DNA of 64,000 nt from Fimbriiglobus ruber (GCF_002197845.1 NZ_NIDE01000005.1:62001-126000); one strand, 5' to 3'; numbered from the stretch's first letter, positions 53,854 to 63,887 are shown. The notes: generated by a model not told the origin, from the letters alone. Program-made: numbers and translations.

Positions 53854-55560
53854 ATGGCACGGGTTCGACGAGTGTGGCGGGCGGTCCCGACCTGGCACTG
53901 GACGGCGGCGGGCGTGGTCGTCGTGGGCGTCGGGTGTGAGTCGCTGCAACATGAGCAAGCGCTTCCGCTAGCCAACCCCGGCTACGGCAGTCAGACAGCT
54001 CGGTACGCCCCGCCCGGGGTCGTTCAGGGCGATCGTTCGGCGGCGGTCCAACTGGCCTCGGCCCGCGAACCCGTACCACCTACCGGGCCGACAGCGGGGC
54101 CACCGGCGCCCGCCGCGGACACGGGAGCCACCACACCATCCGCGCCGCCCGGACCCACGGGAACGATTCTGCCACCCGTTCCGGACGTTCCCGACCCGAC
54201 CCAGCAACCGACCGCGGAGAGGATCGACCTCGGCGCGGCGCTCCAACTCGCCGGGATCGACAACCCGACGATTAGCCTGGCCCGCGAAGTGGTCCGGGAG
54301 GCGCTCGCCAGCCAACTCGCCGCACGGTCCCTCCTCCTCCCGAACATCACGATGGGCGGGAACTACCGATACCACAGCGGCCCCCTTCAAGACGACCCGG
54401 GCGAACTGCGGACGCCGACGCTCCAGAGCTTCAACCTCGGCTTCGGCACCATGGCGGTGGGGACGAACCCCGCGACGATCCCGGGCGTCCGCCTGTTCGC
54501 GCACCTGGGCGACGCCCTGTACGAGCCGTTGGCGGCCCGCCAGCGGGTGTCCGCCCGTCAGTCGGACGCGCAAGCCACCCAGAACACCGTCCTCCTGGAC
54601 GTGGCGGCGGCTTATCTGGAGTTGATGGGGGCGGAGGCCCAGATCGAGATCCTCCGGCGGGCCGGGGCGGACGTCGCCGAGATTTCCCGCGTGACGAGTG
54701 AGTTCGCCAAGGTCGGCCAGGGAGCCCCGTCCGACGCCAACCGGGCGGCGGGGAATACGGACTTGATCCGCCGCCAGACGCGGCAGGCGGAAGGGCGGGC
54801 CGCGGTCGCGTCCGCCCGCCTGTGCCGGTTGCTCAACCTCGACCCGTCCGTCCGCTTGCGCACGCCCGGCGGCGCGGTCGAGCCCGTGTGTCTGATTCCC
54901 GAAGGGACCGACCTGGAAGCCCTCGTCGGCGTGGCGACGGCCGCCAGACCGGAAGTGTTCGCCCGCTCGGCCGAGATTCTGGAAGCACAGACCCGCGTCC
55001 GCCAGGAGCGCACCCGGCCGCTGTTCCCGACCCTCTCGGTCGGCTACAGCGCGGACCTGTTCGGCGGCGGCAGCAATCAGACGAGCCCGACGTTCGGGCC
55101 GCTACAAGGACGGAGCGATTTCGACGTGGCGGCCGTGTGGACGGTCCAAAATCTCGGGTTCGGGAATACGGCCCGCGTCCGGCAGGCGAAGGCCACGGTC
55201 GGCGTTTCGGTGGCCGCGTTCAACGCCGCCGTCAACCAGATCCGCCGCGAGGTCGCCGAGGCCAAGGCCCTCGCCCAGACCGGCGCCGAGCAGATCACAC
55301 TGGCGCGGGTCACACTCACCGCCGCCGAAGAAGGGTTTCAATTGGAGAGCGAGCGGATCAAGCGGGGCGAAGGGCTGCCGATCGAGACGCTGGACAGCTT
55401 TCGCCAGCTCGTCGACGCCCGGCTCGAATTCCTGGCCGCCGTGGTGGCCTACAACGTGGCACAGTTCCGCCTGTACGTCGCCCTCGGGCGAACGCCCTTG
55501 CCGGAGACGTCCGCCGCGACCGGGCAGAATTCGCTGCCGGGATTCAACCCACCCCGGTGA
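53854..55560 (+). CDS. TolC-family outer-membrane efflux lipoprotein
   Basis: Second TolC-like duct, 568 residues, with a lipobox (GVGC, Cys near residue 29) after the signal segment, so it is anchored by lipid, unlike its neighbour. The efflux repeats are in DLGAALQLAGIDNPTISLAREVVREAL and RPEVFARSAEILEAQTRVRQER, both similar to the neighbour, which suggests gene duplication. ATG 53854 has GGGGAG seven bases upstream. Two ducts and one pump lie here; which duct serves the pump is not known. Ends 42 bases from the convergent permease stop. Confidence 0.87.
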   Translation: MARVRRVWRAVPTWHWTAAGVVVVGVGCESLQHEQALPLANPGYGSQTARYAPPGVVQGDRSAAVQLASAREPVPPTGPTAGPPAPAADTGATTPSAPPGPTGTILPPVPDVPDPTQQPTAERIDLGAALQLAGIDNPTISLAREVVREALASQLAARSLLLPNITMGGNYRYHSGPLQDDPGELRTPTLQSFNLGFGTMAVGTNPATIPGVRLFAHLGDALYEPLAARQRVSARQSDAQATQNTVLLDVAAAYLELMGAEAQIEILRRAGADVAEISRVTSEFAKVGQGAPSDANRAAGNTDLIRRQTRQAEGRAAVASARLCRLLNLDPSVRLRTPGGAVEPVCLIPEGTDLEALVGVATAARPEVFARSAEILEAQTRVRQERTRPLFPTLSVGYSADLFGGGSNQTSPTFGPLQGRSDFDVAAVWTVQNLGFGNTARVRQAKATVGVSVAAFNAAVNQIRREVAEAKALAQTGAEQITLARVTLTAAEEGFQLESERIKRGEGLPIETLDSFRQLVDARLEFLAAVVAYNVAQFRLYVALGRTPLPETSAATGQNSLPGFNPPR

Positions 55561-55602
55561 AATAGTGAAATACCCGACGGGGCGAACTCGGCCGCGCCGC
55601 GT

Positions 55603-58600
55603 CTATCCCGCCTCGTGGCCGGGCGTGGCCGGAAGGACGCCCCCGTTCTCCGGCACGACCGGCGTATCGTGGGCGGGCGGCGGGCCCTCCGGTGCCGCGG
55701 CGCGGGCGCCCCGGCGCGGGGTCTCGAACTTGTTCGGAACGATCAACGAATAGACGCACGGGACGACCAGCAGGGTCGTGAACAGGCCCGCCACCAACCC
55801 GCCGAGGACGGCCCGGCCGAGGGGGACGTTCGCCTCGCTCCCCTGGCTCGCGCCGAGCGACATCGGGATCAGCGCGAAGAACGTCGCGAGGGCGGTCATG
55901 ACCACCGGCCGCACGCGGATCGCCGCCGCCCGGCGGATCGCCTCCAGCGGCGTCACCCGGTCGGCCTTCCGGACGTTCTCCGCGAAGTCGACGAGGAGGA
56001 CGGTGTTCGAGACCACGATCCCGACCATGAAGATCACGCCCAGGAGCGATTGCACGTTGAGCGCCGTCCCGGTGACGTAGAGCATCAGGACGACGCCGAC
56101 GACCCCGATCGGGACGGCCGAGAGGACGACCAGCGGGATCAGGTACGACCGGAACAGGGCGACCATCAGGAAGTAAATGAGCAGCACCGCGCCGACCATC
56201 CCCAGCGCCTGGAACCGGAACGTGTCCTGCATCTTCTGGTATTCCCCGGTCAGGACGATGCGGGAGCCCTCCATCGGCTTCTCCCCCTCGGCGGTCGGGT
56301 CGAACGGCGTCCACCCGCCGTCCGCCCGCTCCTTCCCGTACCGGGCCACCACCTTCTGGACGTCCGCCGCCACGTGCCCGAGGTCGCGGCCGTAGACGCC
56401 CATCGTCAGTTCCATCGTGGCCTGGAGGTTCGTGTGGTTGATCTCGGCCGGGACGCTGTTCCGCTTCAGGGTGGCGATGTTCCGCAGCGGGATCGGCTTC
56501 TTCTGGCCCGGACCCGTGATCGGGACGTCCAGTAGGGTCTCGATCGAGGACATGTCCTCTTCCGGGTACTGGACGCCGACGAAGTACTGGTTCGAACTCT
56601 TCGGGTCGATCCAGAAGTTCCGCTTGTTGAACTGGACACTACTGTTGAACGCCGACACGACGTTTTGCATCACGTCGAGCTGGGTGAGTCCCGTGGCCGA
56701 CGCCTTGGCTTGGTCCACGTCCAGAACGTACTGCGGGTAGTCGAGCCGCTGAATGATACGTGCGTCCACGACCCCGTCGATACCACGAACATCGGGCAGA
56801 ATACGGTCGGCGACCGCGCGAGCCTTCTTCATATCCTTGGACGTGATGCGAACATTCAAAGGTGTCGATTTCCCCTCGTTCATGGCCGCCCGGACCATAC
56901 CGCCCGAGTCGAACGCGAACTCCAGGTCGGCGAACTCGGGGGTCGCGGCCGCCGACCGCCGTAAGAGGTCGACGTATTCCTGGGCGGTTTTCGTCCGTTC
57001 CGACTTGAGTTGGATCTTCACGACCGTGTCCATCGTCCCGGCGTTCGGGGTGAACGCGGACGACCAGTTCGCCGTCAGGCCGATTTCGCTGATGACCAGT
57101 TCCAGGTCGTCCCCGATCTTGTCTTTGACGAACTGCTCGACCCGGGCGATCTTTTCCTCGGTGATCTCGATTCGGGTACCGGACGGGGCCCGAACGAACA
57201 TCTCGAACGACCCGGCGTCCACCTCCGGGAAAAACTCCTGCCGGAGGTTGCTACCGAACACGAGCAGGACCACGGCCAGGAGCGTGAACGCCCCGCCGAT
57301 CACCGCGCCGCGGGCACGGAGGACCCGTTCGAGCAGTCGAGTGTAGGCCGAGATCCCGGCGGCGAGTATCGACTCCCACCGCTCGAAAAGTCGGCCGAGC
57401 GGGCTCTTCACGGGGGCGTTCTCGTGCTCGTTGCGGTGTTCGTAGTCGGTTCCGTGTACCTCGACCGGCTTGTGCCCGTGCCCCCGGAGCCACGCGGCGC
57501 AGCGGGCCGGCACGAACGTCCGGGACAGGATGTACGCGATCGTCATGGCGAGCGCGACGGAGAAGAACAGCGGCCGGAACAGGAACGCCCCGAGCCCGGG
57601 CATGAGGGCCAACGGCAGGAGGACGAGCAGGGTGCAGAGGCTGGCCACCAACTCCGGCATGGCCACCTCGCTCGCCCCCAGGAACGCGGCCTCGTCCGGC
57701 TCGGCGCCGAGCCCCAGATGGCGGTGGGTGTTCTCCAGGCAGATGATCGCGCTGTCCACCAGCGGGCCGATCGCCAGGGCCAACCCGGCCAGGGTCATGA
57801 CGTTCACCGTCTGCCCGAACCCGTACAGGCCGGCGAGCGACCCGAGGACGGCGACCGGGATCGTCAGGATGGCGATCACCGTCATCCGCCATTCACCGAG
57901 GAAGACCAGGATGACGAGCGAGCAGAGGATGGCCCCGAGGACGCCTTCTTCCACCAAGCTCTCGATCGCCTTGCGGACGTAAATCGATTGGTCCATCACG
58001 ACCTTCAGGTCGACGTCCGGGGTGGTGAGCCGGTCTTTCATGTCCGGCAGGTTGTTCCGGAGGTTGTCGACGACGCTGATCGTGCTGTACCCGGCCTGCC
58101 GGTAGACCGGGATGTACACCTGGCGCCGGCCGTCGACCCGCACCACGTTCGTCTGGATCGCGGCCGCGTCTTTCGGGGTGGCCACCTCTTTCAGGAAGAC
58201 CGTCCGCCCGTCGGCGTCGGTCTTGACCGGCACGTCGCCCATCTGGTCGACCGCGGTGTACATCGCGTTCGAGTCCAGGGTGTAATCGAAGTTGCCGAAC
58301 TTGGCGTCGCCGGCCGGGATGAAGATGTTGAACCGGTCGAGGGCGCTCATGAGGTCGACCGGGGAGAGACCGTGGGCCTGGAGCTTGTTCCGGTCCATGT
58401 AGGCCAGGATGGTGCGGATCTTGCCCCCGTACACGACCGGGGCGTTCGCACCACGGGAGGACATGATCATCATCCGCACCTGATACCGGGCCGTGTCGTA
58501 CAGCACCGACTCGTTCTGCGTTCGACTGTTGAGGGCGACCAGACAGACCGGGACGGATGACGTCGGGTCGTACGGCAGGATGACCGGCGGAAGGGTGCCC

Positions 58601-58965
58601 GGCGGAAGGGTCGGGATCTCCACAGTGACCAGGGAGTTCACCTGGGTCAGGGCGGAACTCGGGTCGATGTCCTCGGAGTAGAAGTTGCGAACGATGCTCA
58701 CCCCGAGCAGCGACCGGGATTCCTGCCGGATCGTCCCGGCCGCCTGCCCGCTTCCCCGCTCCATCCGGGCGGTGATCCCGGACTCGACGCTGGTCGCGGC
58801 CATCCCGTTGTAGAACGTCAGGACCTGGACGGCCGGGCTCCGGTAGACCGGGAGAATGTCGCGGGGCAGCAGGTTCACCGCCACCGCCCCGGCGACCACG
58901 ATGGTCAACGTCATGACCGTGATGGCCCGGGGGTTGCCCAGCGAGAAGTGAATTAAGCCGTTCAT
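55603..58965 (-). CDS. RND efflux permease (AcrB/CusA superfamily)
   Basis: Inner-membrane drug, solvent or metal exporter, 1120 residues with twelve membrane helices and two large periplasmic loops. The start ATG 58965 begins MNGLIHFSLGNPRAITVMTL, usual for the family; the open frame to 59100 is not. In helix 4 the AcrB Asp407-Asp408 pair reads Val-Asp-Ser (LVDSAIICLEN), and the helix 10 Lys940 site reads Ser-Asn (VSNTVLLVDFAEN), so only one of the classic relay residues is kept. The adaptor gene is 153 bases upstream, same direction. A likely sigma-54 promoter drives both. Confidence 0.92.
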   Translation of the reverse strand: MNGLIHFSLGNPRAITVMTLTIVVAGAVAVNLLPRDILPVYRSPAVQVLTFYNGMAATSVESGITARMERGSGQAAGTIRQESRSLLGVSIVRNFYSEDIDPSSALTQVNSLVTVEIPTLPPGTLPPVILPYDPTSSVPVCLVALNSRTQNESVLYDTARYQVRMMIMSSRGANAPVVYGGKIRTILAYMDRNKLQAHGLSPVDLMSALDRFNIFIPAGDAKFGNFDYTLDSNAMYTAVDQMGDVPVKTDADGRTVFLKEVATPKDAAAIQTNVVRVDGRRQVYIPVYRQAGYSTISVVDNLRNNLPDMKDRLTTPDVDLKVVMDQSIYVRKAIESLVEEGVLGAILCSLVILVFLGEWRMTVIAILTIPVAVLGSLAGLYGFGQTVNVMTLAGLALAIGPLVDSAIICLENTHRHLGLGAEPDEAAFLGASEVAMPELVASLCTLLVLLPLALMPGLGAFLFRPLFFSVALAMTIAYILSRTFVPARCAAWLRGHGHKPVEVHGTDYEHRNEHENAPVKSPLGRLFERWESILAAGISAYTRLLERVLRARGAVIGGAFTLLAVVLLVFGSNLRQEFFPEVDAGSFEMFVRAPSGTRIEITEEKIARVEQFVKDKIGDDLELVISEIGLTANWSSAFTPNAGTMDTVVKIQLKSERTKTAQEYVDLLRRSAAATPEFADLEFAFDSGGMVRAAMNEGKSTPLNVRITSKDMKKARAVADRILPDVRGIDGVVDARIIQRLDYPQYVLDVDQAKASATGLTQLDVMQNVVSAFNSSVQFNKRNFWIDPKSSNQYFVGVQYPEEDMSSIETLLDVPITGPGQKKPIPLRNIATLKRNSVPAEINHTNLQATMELTMGVYGRDLGHVAADVQKVVARYGKERADGGWTPFDPTAEGEKPMEGSRIVLTGEYQKMQDTFRFQALGMVGAVLLIYFLMVALFRSYLIPLVVLSAVPIGVVGVVLMLYVTGTALNVQSLLGVIFMVGIVVSNTVLLVDFAENVRKADRVTPLEAIRRAAAIRVRPVVMTALATFFALIPMSLGASQGSEANVPLGRAVLGGLVAGLFTTLLVVPCVYSLIVPNKFETPRRGARAAAPEGPPPAHDTPVVPENGGVLPATPGHEAG

Positions 58966-59118
58966 GGAATGGGCCTCGGGGCGCTCCCGGCACGAGGTCG
59001 GTCGCCGGGACGAAGGAAAACGAGTCGGCAGGGGGGGGTGGGGTACGGCTCCCGTCAGGGCCAGTGCTGGCCCGACGGAAGCCCGGTCGGCAGAGTGCAA
59101 TCGAGTGCAATCGATGGG

Positions 59119-60519
59119 TCAGCTTTTCGTCTTGCCGGCGTGCGTGGTCGTGACCTGCGTCCCGTTTTCGACCGGGCCGCTCGCCCGGATAATGACGCGG
59201 TCTGCCGGGGTCAGACCGGACACGATTTCCATCTCCGTCCCGTTGTCGGCCCCGTACCGGACCGGGACGATGTGGACGACGTCGTCCCGAACCACCCGGA
59301 CGGACGCCTTCCCGTCCTCCGCTTTCCCGACGAGGGCCGCGGACGGGACGCAGACGGCGCTCGCCGCCCCGGGGCAGAGGGTCAGGTTGACGCGGCCGTA
59401 CATCCCCCGGCGGAGTTTCCCGGTCGGGTTCTTGACGTCGACCTCGACCCGCATCATGCGGGTGTGCGGGTCTTCGGACGCGGCCAACCGGGAGATCTCG
59501 ACCTTGTTGTCCGCCCCGGTGGTCTTGAAGACGACCCCCGGCAGCGCGTCGACGGTGACAACGGCCGGGTCGCCCGGGTCGGCGAAGGGGACGTCCCGCT
59601 CGGGCACCTGGATGACGACCCGCATCACGTCCGTCCGCTCGACCGCGAGGACCGGCACCCGCTCGCCGCCGGAGTCGGCCGCCCGGATGAAGTCGCCCTT
59701 GTAGAAATTCCGCTTGGTAATCACGCCGGTGTAGGGCGAGCGGATGACGGTGTAGTCGAGCAGGACTTGCGATTTTTCCTTCCGCGCCTTGGCCACGGCG
59801 ACTTCCGCCGCGGCGTACCGGAGGTCGGCCTGGGCTTGTTTGATCCGGGCCCGGGCGGCCACTTCTTTTTGCTTGCTCGCGTTGACCGCTTCCATCGCCG
59901 CCAGTTCGGCCGAGACGGCGGACTGGAATTGATCTTCCTGCTCGTCCGCCAGTTTCGCGTCGATCGCCATGCGGCTGGCGAGTTCGCGGATGCGTTCCCG
60001 TTGCTTTTCGCGGTACGTCCGGTGCGACGTCTTGCTCTTGAGTTCGGCCCCGGCCAGCGCGACGGCCGCGGTCGCGGCCCCGAGGTCGGCGTCGGCGGTG
60101 GTGACGGCCGCCGTCATCTGGTCGACCCGCGCCTCCGTCCGGGTCACGTCGGCCGCGTCCTGAATCATTTGCTTTTCGTACTCGGGGACCGAAATCCGCG
60201 CGAGGACGTCGCCTTCCTTGACCAGCGACCCGATGTCGACTTTTTGGTCCACCAGGAACCCGGACACCTTGGCGTACAGGTCGGCGGACTCGAACGGCTC
60301 GACGGTACCGGGCTGCACGCACACGCGGTCGATACCCCCGGCCCGGGGCGAAACGACTTCGACCGAGGTGCCCGAGCCGGCGGTCGCGTTCGTGGGGACG
60401 CTGCCCAGGGCAGGCTTCCCGCGCCCGAGGACGTGCCACGCCCCGGCCGCGACGACCGCCAACACGACGAGGCCGACCAGCCAGCGAGTCCGTTTCGTTC
60501 CTGATTGCTTCGGTTGCAT
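59119..60519 (-). CDS. RND efflux periplasmic adaptor (membrane fusion protein)
   Basis: Connects the permease with an outer-membrane duct. The 466-residue protein has an N-terminal membrane anchor (residues 13-30), a biotinyl/lipoyl half-motif (VQPGTVEPFESADLYAKVSGFL, about 67-88), a coiled-coil hairpin of 130 residues (DAADVTRTEARVDQ through KARKEKSQ), the second lipoyl half (TVIRSPYTGVITKRNF), and beta-barrel domains. ATG 60519. It is the first gene after the sigma-54 site at 60601-60616, so regulated start of transcription is likely. Confidence 0.93.
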   Translation of the reverse strand: MQPKQSGTKRTRWLVGLVVLAVVAAGAWHVLGRGKPALGSVPTNATAGSGTSVEVVSPRAGGIDRVCVQPGTVEPFESADLYAKVSGFLVDQKVDIGSLVKEGDVLARISVPEYEKQMIQDAADVTRTEARVDQMTAAVTTADADLGAATAAVALAGAELKSKTSHRTYREKQRERIRELASRMAIDAKLADEQEDQFQSAVSAELAAMEAVNASKQKEVAARARIKQAQADLRYAAAEVAVAKARKEKSQVLLDYTVIRSPYTGVITKRNFYKGDFIRAADSGGERVPVLAVERTDVMRVVIQVPERDVPFADPGDPAVVTVDALPGVVFKTTGADNKVEISRLAASEDPHTRMMRVEVDVKNPTGKLRRGMYGRVNLTLCPGAASAVCVPSAALVGKAEDGKASVRVVRDDVVHIVPVRYGADNGTEMEIVSGLTPADRVIIRASGPVENGTQVTTTHAGKTKS

Positions 60520-60600
60520 GACTGACCCTCGGGCTCTCCTTCCCGACGGAAAGGGCGGCCGGAAATGCGTGGGGGTGGGAATGAGGTCGAAACTACTTAA

Positions 60601-60616
60601 AGCAAATCACGAGCCA
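60601..60616 (-). promoter_or_regulatory. Sigma-54 (-24/-12) promoter of the efflux operon
   Basis: On the minus strand the sequence is TGGCTCG-TGAT-TTGCT, one base off the TGGCACG-N4-TTGCW consensus, with the invariant GG and GC exactly ten bases apart. The start would be near 60590, giving a leader of about 70 bases before the adaptor ATG. The neighbouring gene codes for an NtrC-type sigma-54 activator. Confidence 0.7.
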
Positions 60617-60804
60617 GACAAAGATTGGCTAAGTGCGTCGGCGCAAATGCTTTTGGAACAGGCAATTGTGTTGCTGGAAAAATGTCAGGGTGCGAAGCGA
60701 CTTCAAACGAATGGCCACGGCGGACTGAGAGCTATTCCCAACGAGAGGGAGAAAGTCCCAATCGCCAGTGGGGAAAGGATCTCTGGCGCAAGAGGCAAAC
60801 GATA

Positions 60805-62259
60805 TCAGTCGTCGGACGGGTCGGCCCGGTCGGTGACGACTTTATCCAGGGTGATGCCCAGGTCGCGGAGTTTGTTCCGCAACGTTTTTCGGTCGATGCC
60901 GAGCTGGGTACACGCTTGCCCCTGATGGCCGCGCGTGTGGCGGAGGACGCGGGTGATCAGTTCCCGCTCCACCTCGCCGACCACGCGGGCGTACATCCCT
61001 TTTTCGCCCGCCTGCAACATCGCTTCGATATTCCCCGCGAGGTCGAACTCGACGGGACGTTCCGCGCCGTTCGGGGCGGGAGGGGCGGAAGGTTCTCCCG
61101 TTTGGCTCGTGAACCCGGGCGGTAAAAACTCCGGCAGGATGACCCGGCCGGTGGTCTTGAGGACCGCTTCCTTGATGACGCCCCGGAGTTCGCGGATGTT
61201 GCCCGGCCACGAGTACCGCTGGAACATCTCCAGGACGTCCGGGTCGAACCCGCTGACGTCCCGCCCCGTCTCGCGGACGAACTGAGCTAGCAGGTGGTGG
61301 GCCAGATCCGGGAGGTCTTCGAGCCGGTCGCGCAGCGGCGGCAGGCGGAGCGTCACTTCTTTCAGCCGGTAGTACAGGTCGTTGCGAAACCGCCCTCCGG
61401 CGATCAGGTTCTCCAGGTCGTGGTTCGTCGCGGCCAGCACCCGAACCCGCGTGCTGATCGACTCCCGGCCGCCGACCCGCTCGAACGTCTGGTCCTGGAG
61501 CAGCCGCAGCACCTTGGCCTGGACGGCCAGCGGCATGTCGCCGATTTCGTCGAGGAACAGGGTGCCGCCGTTCGCCTGCTCGAACCGGCCGATCTGCCGG
61601 CGGCCGGCTCCGGTGAAGGCGCCGCGCTCGTGCCCGAACAGCTCGCTCTCGACCAGCCCCTCGGGGATCGCCGCGCAGTTGATGACGTGGAACGGCTTGT
61701 CCGCCCGCCGGCTGTGCTGGTAAATCGCCCGGGCGACGAGTTCCTTGCCGGTGCCGCTCTCGCCGAGGATCAGGACGGTCACGTCCAGCGGGGCGACCCG
61801 GCCGATCTGCTTGCTGATTTCCCGCAAGGCCGGCGACCGGCCGACGATCAGATCGGCCCGCACCTCGGCCGCCGGCCCGCCCGGCTCCCGCACCAGCCGC
61901 GCGGCCTCGAACGCCCGTTCGAGGAGCCCGCTCATCTGTTCGAGATCGAACGGCTTGGCGAGGTAGTCGAACGCCCCCCGTTTCATCGTTTCGATGGCCG
62001 TATCGGTAGTGCCGTGGGCGGTCAGGAAGATCACCGGCAGCCGCGGGTCGGCGGCCCGGATGCGGTCGAACAGGTCGATCCCGGACCCGTCCGGCAACTG
62101 GTAATCGAGTACGACGACGTCCGGCCGGCACTCCTCGACCTTGCGCCACCCGTCCGCGAGGGTGCCCGCCGTGACGACCTCGACGTCCGGCGACGAGAAC
62201 ACCCAGGTGAACGACTGGCAGATGACCGGCTCGTCGTCAACGACCAGGAGTTTCGGCAT
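60805..62259 (-). CDS. NtrC-family sigma-54 response regulator
   Basis: Transcription activator for sigma-54 promoters, 484 residues. Receiver domain 1-118 with phospho-acceptor Asp52 and Lys102; AAA+ domain with Walker A GESGTGKE at 166-173, the sigma-54 contact loop GAFTGA at 213-218, and Walker B LFLDEIGD; C-terminal Fis-type helix-turn-helix at about 445-475. The gene overlaps the kinase gene by 23 bases, so the two are translationally coupled. The efflux genes just downstream have a sigma-54 promoter, making them the prime target. Confidence 0.96.
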   Translation of the reverse strand: MPKLLVVDDEPVICQSFTWVFSSPDVEVVTAGTLADGWRKVEECRPDVVVLDYQLPDGSGIDLFDRIRAADPRLPVIFLTAHGTTDTAIETMKRGAFDYLAKPFDLEQMSGLLERAFEAARLVREPGGPAAEVRADLIVGRSPALREISKQIGRVAPLDVTVLILGESGTGKELVARAIYQHSRRADKPFHVINCAAIPEGLVESELFGHERGAFTGAGRRQIGRFEQANGGTLFLDEIGDMPLAVQAKVLRLLQDQTFERVGGRESISTRVRVLAATNHDLENLIAGGRFRNDLYYRLKEVTLRLPPLRDRLEDLPDLAHHLLAQFVRETGRDVSGFDPDVLEMFQRYSWPGNIRELRGVIKEAVLKTTGRVILPEFLPPGFTSQTGEPSAPPAPNGAERPVEFDLAGNIEAMLQAGEKGMYARVVGEVERELITRVLRHTRGHQGQACTQLGIDRKTLRNKLRDLGITLDKVVTDRADPSDD

Positions 62260-63727
62260 GGGCTCTCTCCGCGACGGGCAAGGCGAGGGTAAAGCGGGCC
62301 CCGCCGTCCGGCCCGTTGGCGGCGGTGACGGCCCCGCCGTGTTCCCGGGCGATCCGCCGGGCGACGGTCAGGCCGAGCCCGGTCCCGGTCGGTTTAGTAG
62401 TCGCGAACGGGGTGAACAGGCGGCCCGCGAGGGCGGGGTCGATGCCGGGCCCGGTGTCGGCCACGTCTACCCGAATCATACCGTCCGCGTCGACCGCGGT
62501 TGTCACCTCGACGCGGCCGCCCGCCGGCGTCGCGTCGATCGCGTTGACGAGCAGGTTGGTGAACAGCGAGAGCATTTGGTCGTGGTCGACCTCGACCGGC
62601 AGAGGTTCGGCGGGGTAGTGAACGTGAACGTCGATCGTTTTCAAGTCGGCCCGGCTCTGGGCGATTTTCACGGCCGCCCCGAGGACGTCGCGGAGGTCGT
62701 GGGGCTTACGGTCGGGCGGCGGCGTCCGGGCGAAGTCGATCAGCCCCTGCACGGTCCGCTCGATCCGGGCGATCTCCTGAAGGAGCAAGTGAACCCGTTC
62801 CGGTGTGAGCGGCGTCGGGTTCAGTGGGCGGGCCGCGGCCTGGAGGAGAAACTTCACCCCGGTTAGGGGGTTGCGGACCTCGTGGGCCACGCCCGCGGCC
62901 AGGTGCCCGACCGCGGCCAACTGCTCGGCCCGGAGTAGATCCCGCTCCTGCTCCTGGAGCCGCTGGCAGACCGCCTTCACCCGGTCGACGACCTGATCCA
63001 GTTGCTCGTCCACGTCCCCCGTGTGCGGCCCTTCCACGATCATCGCCCCGACTTCCTGGTCGAGGTGGGCCTGGACGGCCCGGACGCGGACGGACAGCTG
63101 GGCCACCCGCCGGGTCAGCCCCCGGGCCGTCGCGTACCCGCTCAGCAACCCGGCGAGGACGCCCGCGAGGCCCAGACTGAGGAGCCCCTGGCCCGCCCAC
63201 GCGACTTGCGTTTCGCTCCGCTCCAGACTCTCGTTCATTCGCTCCCGCTGCCGGTCCGCGAGTTCCCGACACGGGACGAGGAGCTCGCCCATGTGGTGGG
63301 CGTCGGACCAGAGTGCCAGGTCGCTGATGGGCCGGGCGGACGCACGAAGGCCGTCGAAGTTCAGGTTCGCCCGGTACTGCTGGTAGTCTTGCTCGATGCG
63401 GTCTGCCAGCAGTACGTCTTCCGCCGTCGTGGCCGTTTGGCGGATCGCCTCGAAGGCGGCGTCGATCCGCGCCAGGTCGGCCTGGACCACCTCCCGGCGG
63501 GCGTCCGTCGGGTCGGCGACGAGGACCAACGAGTGGACGCGGAGGTGGCGGAGCTGGAGTTGGAAGTCCTGGGCCGCTTCCATCCCGGCGGCGTCGCGGC
63601 GGCCGGCCCGGGCGAGATCGACCTGGAGCCGGTTGAGGTACCAGGTACACGCCAGGCTGGCGACGGCGACGATCCCCCCGAGTACGACGAAGAGTCCCGA
63701 ATACCGCCCGACGAATAACGGCTTCAT
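62237..63727 (-). CDS. Sensor histidine kinase, partner of the NtrC-type regulator
   Basis: Inner-membrane sensor kinase, 496 residues. Two membrane segments (about 11-30 and 178-200) enclose a helical periplasmic sensor of 145 residues; a HAMP-like stretch follows. The phospho-acceptor is His282 in GVAHEVRNPLTG; the ATP-binding domain has the N-box (NLLVNAIDATPAGG), G1 (VADTGPGID) and G2 (GTGLGLTVARRIA). ATG 63727; the open frame to 63751 adds eight residues without a better start. First gene of the two-gene operon. Confidence 0.94.
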   Translation of the reverse strand: MKPLFVGRYSGLFVVLGGIVAVASLACTWYLNRLQVDLARAGRRDAAGMEAAQDFQLQLRHLRVHSLVLVADPTDARREVVQADLARIDAAFEAIRQTATTAEDVLLADRIEQDYQQYRANLNFDGLRASARPISDLALWSDAHHMGELLVPCRELADRQRERMNESLERSETQVAWAGQGLLSLGLAGVLAGLLSGYATARGLTRRVAQLSVRVRAVQAHLDQEVGAMIVEGPHTGDVDEQLDQVVDRVKAVCQRLQEQERDLLRAEQLAAVGHLAAGVAHEVRNPLTGVKFLLQAAARPLNPTPLTPERVHLLLQEIARIERTVQGLIDFARTPPPDRKPHDLRDVLGAAVKIAQSRADLKTIDVHVHYPAEPLPVEVDHDQMLSLFTNLLVNAIDATPAGGRVEVTTAVDADGMIRVDVADTGPGIDPALAGRLFTPFATTKPTGTGLGLTVARRIAREHGGAVTAANGPDGGARFTLALPVAERAHAETPGR

Positions 63728-63887
63728 CGCCCGCGCCCCCCGGAGTCGCAAGAGCCGCGGCCGCCCGCTCGCTTCAGGGTATCCTATCCGACGGGTTCCC
63801 GATTCGTTCGGGTCGACACACGGGAGACCGGCGGGTGAATTACGCCCCGCCGGCCGTGCGCCAAAAGCCCCGCCCGCAGGCGGCCGC

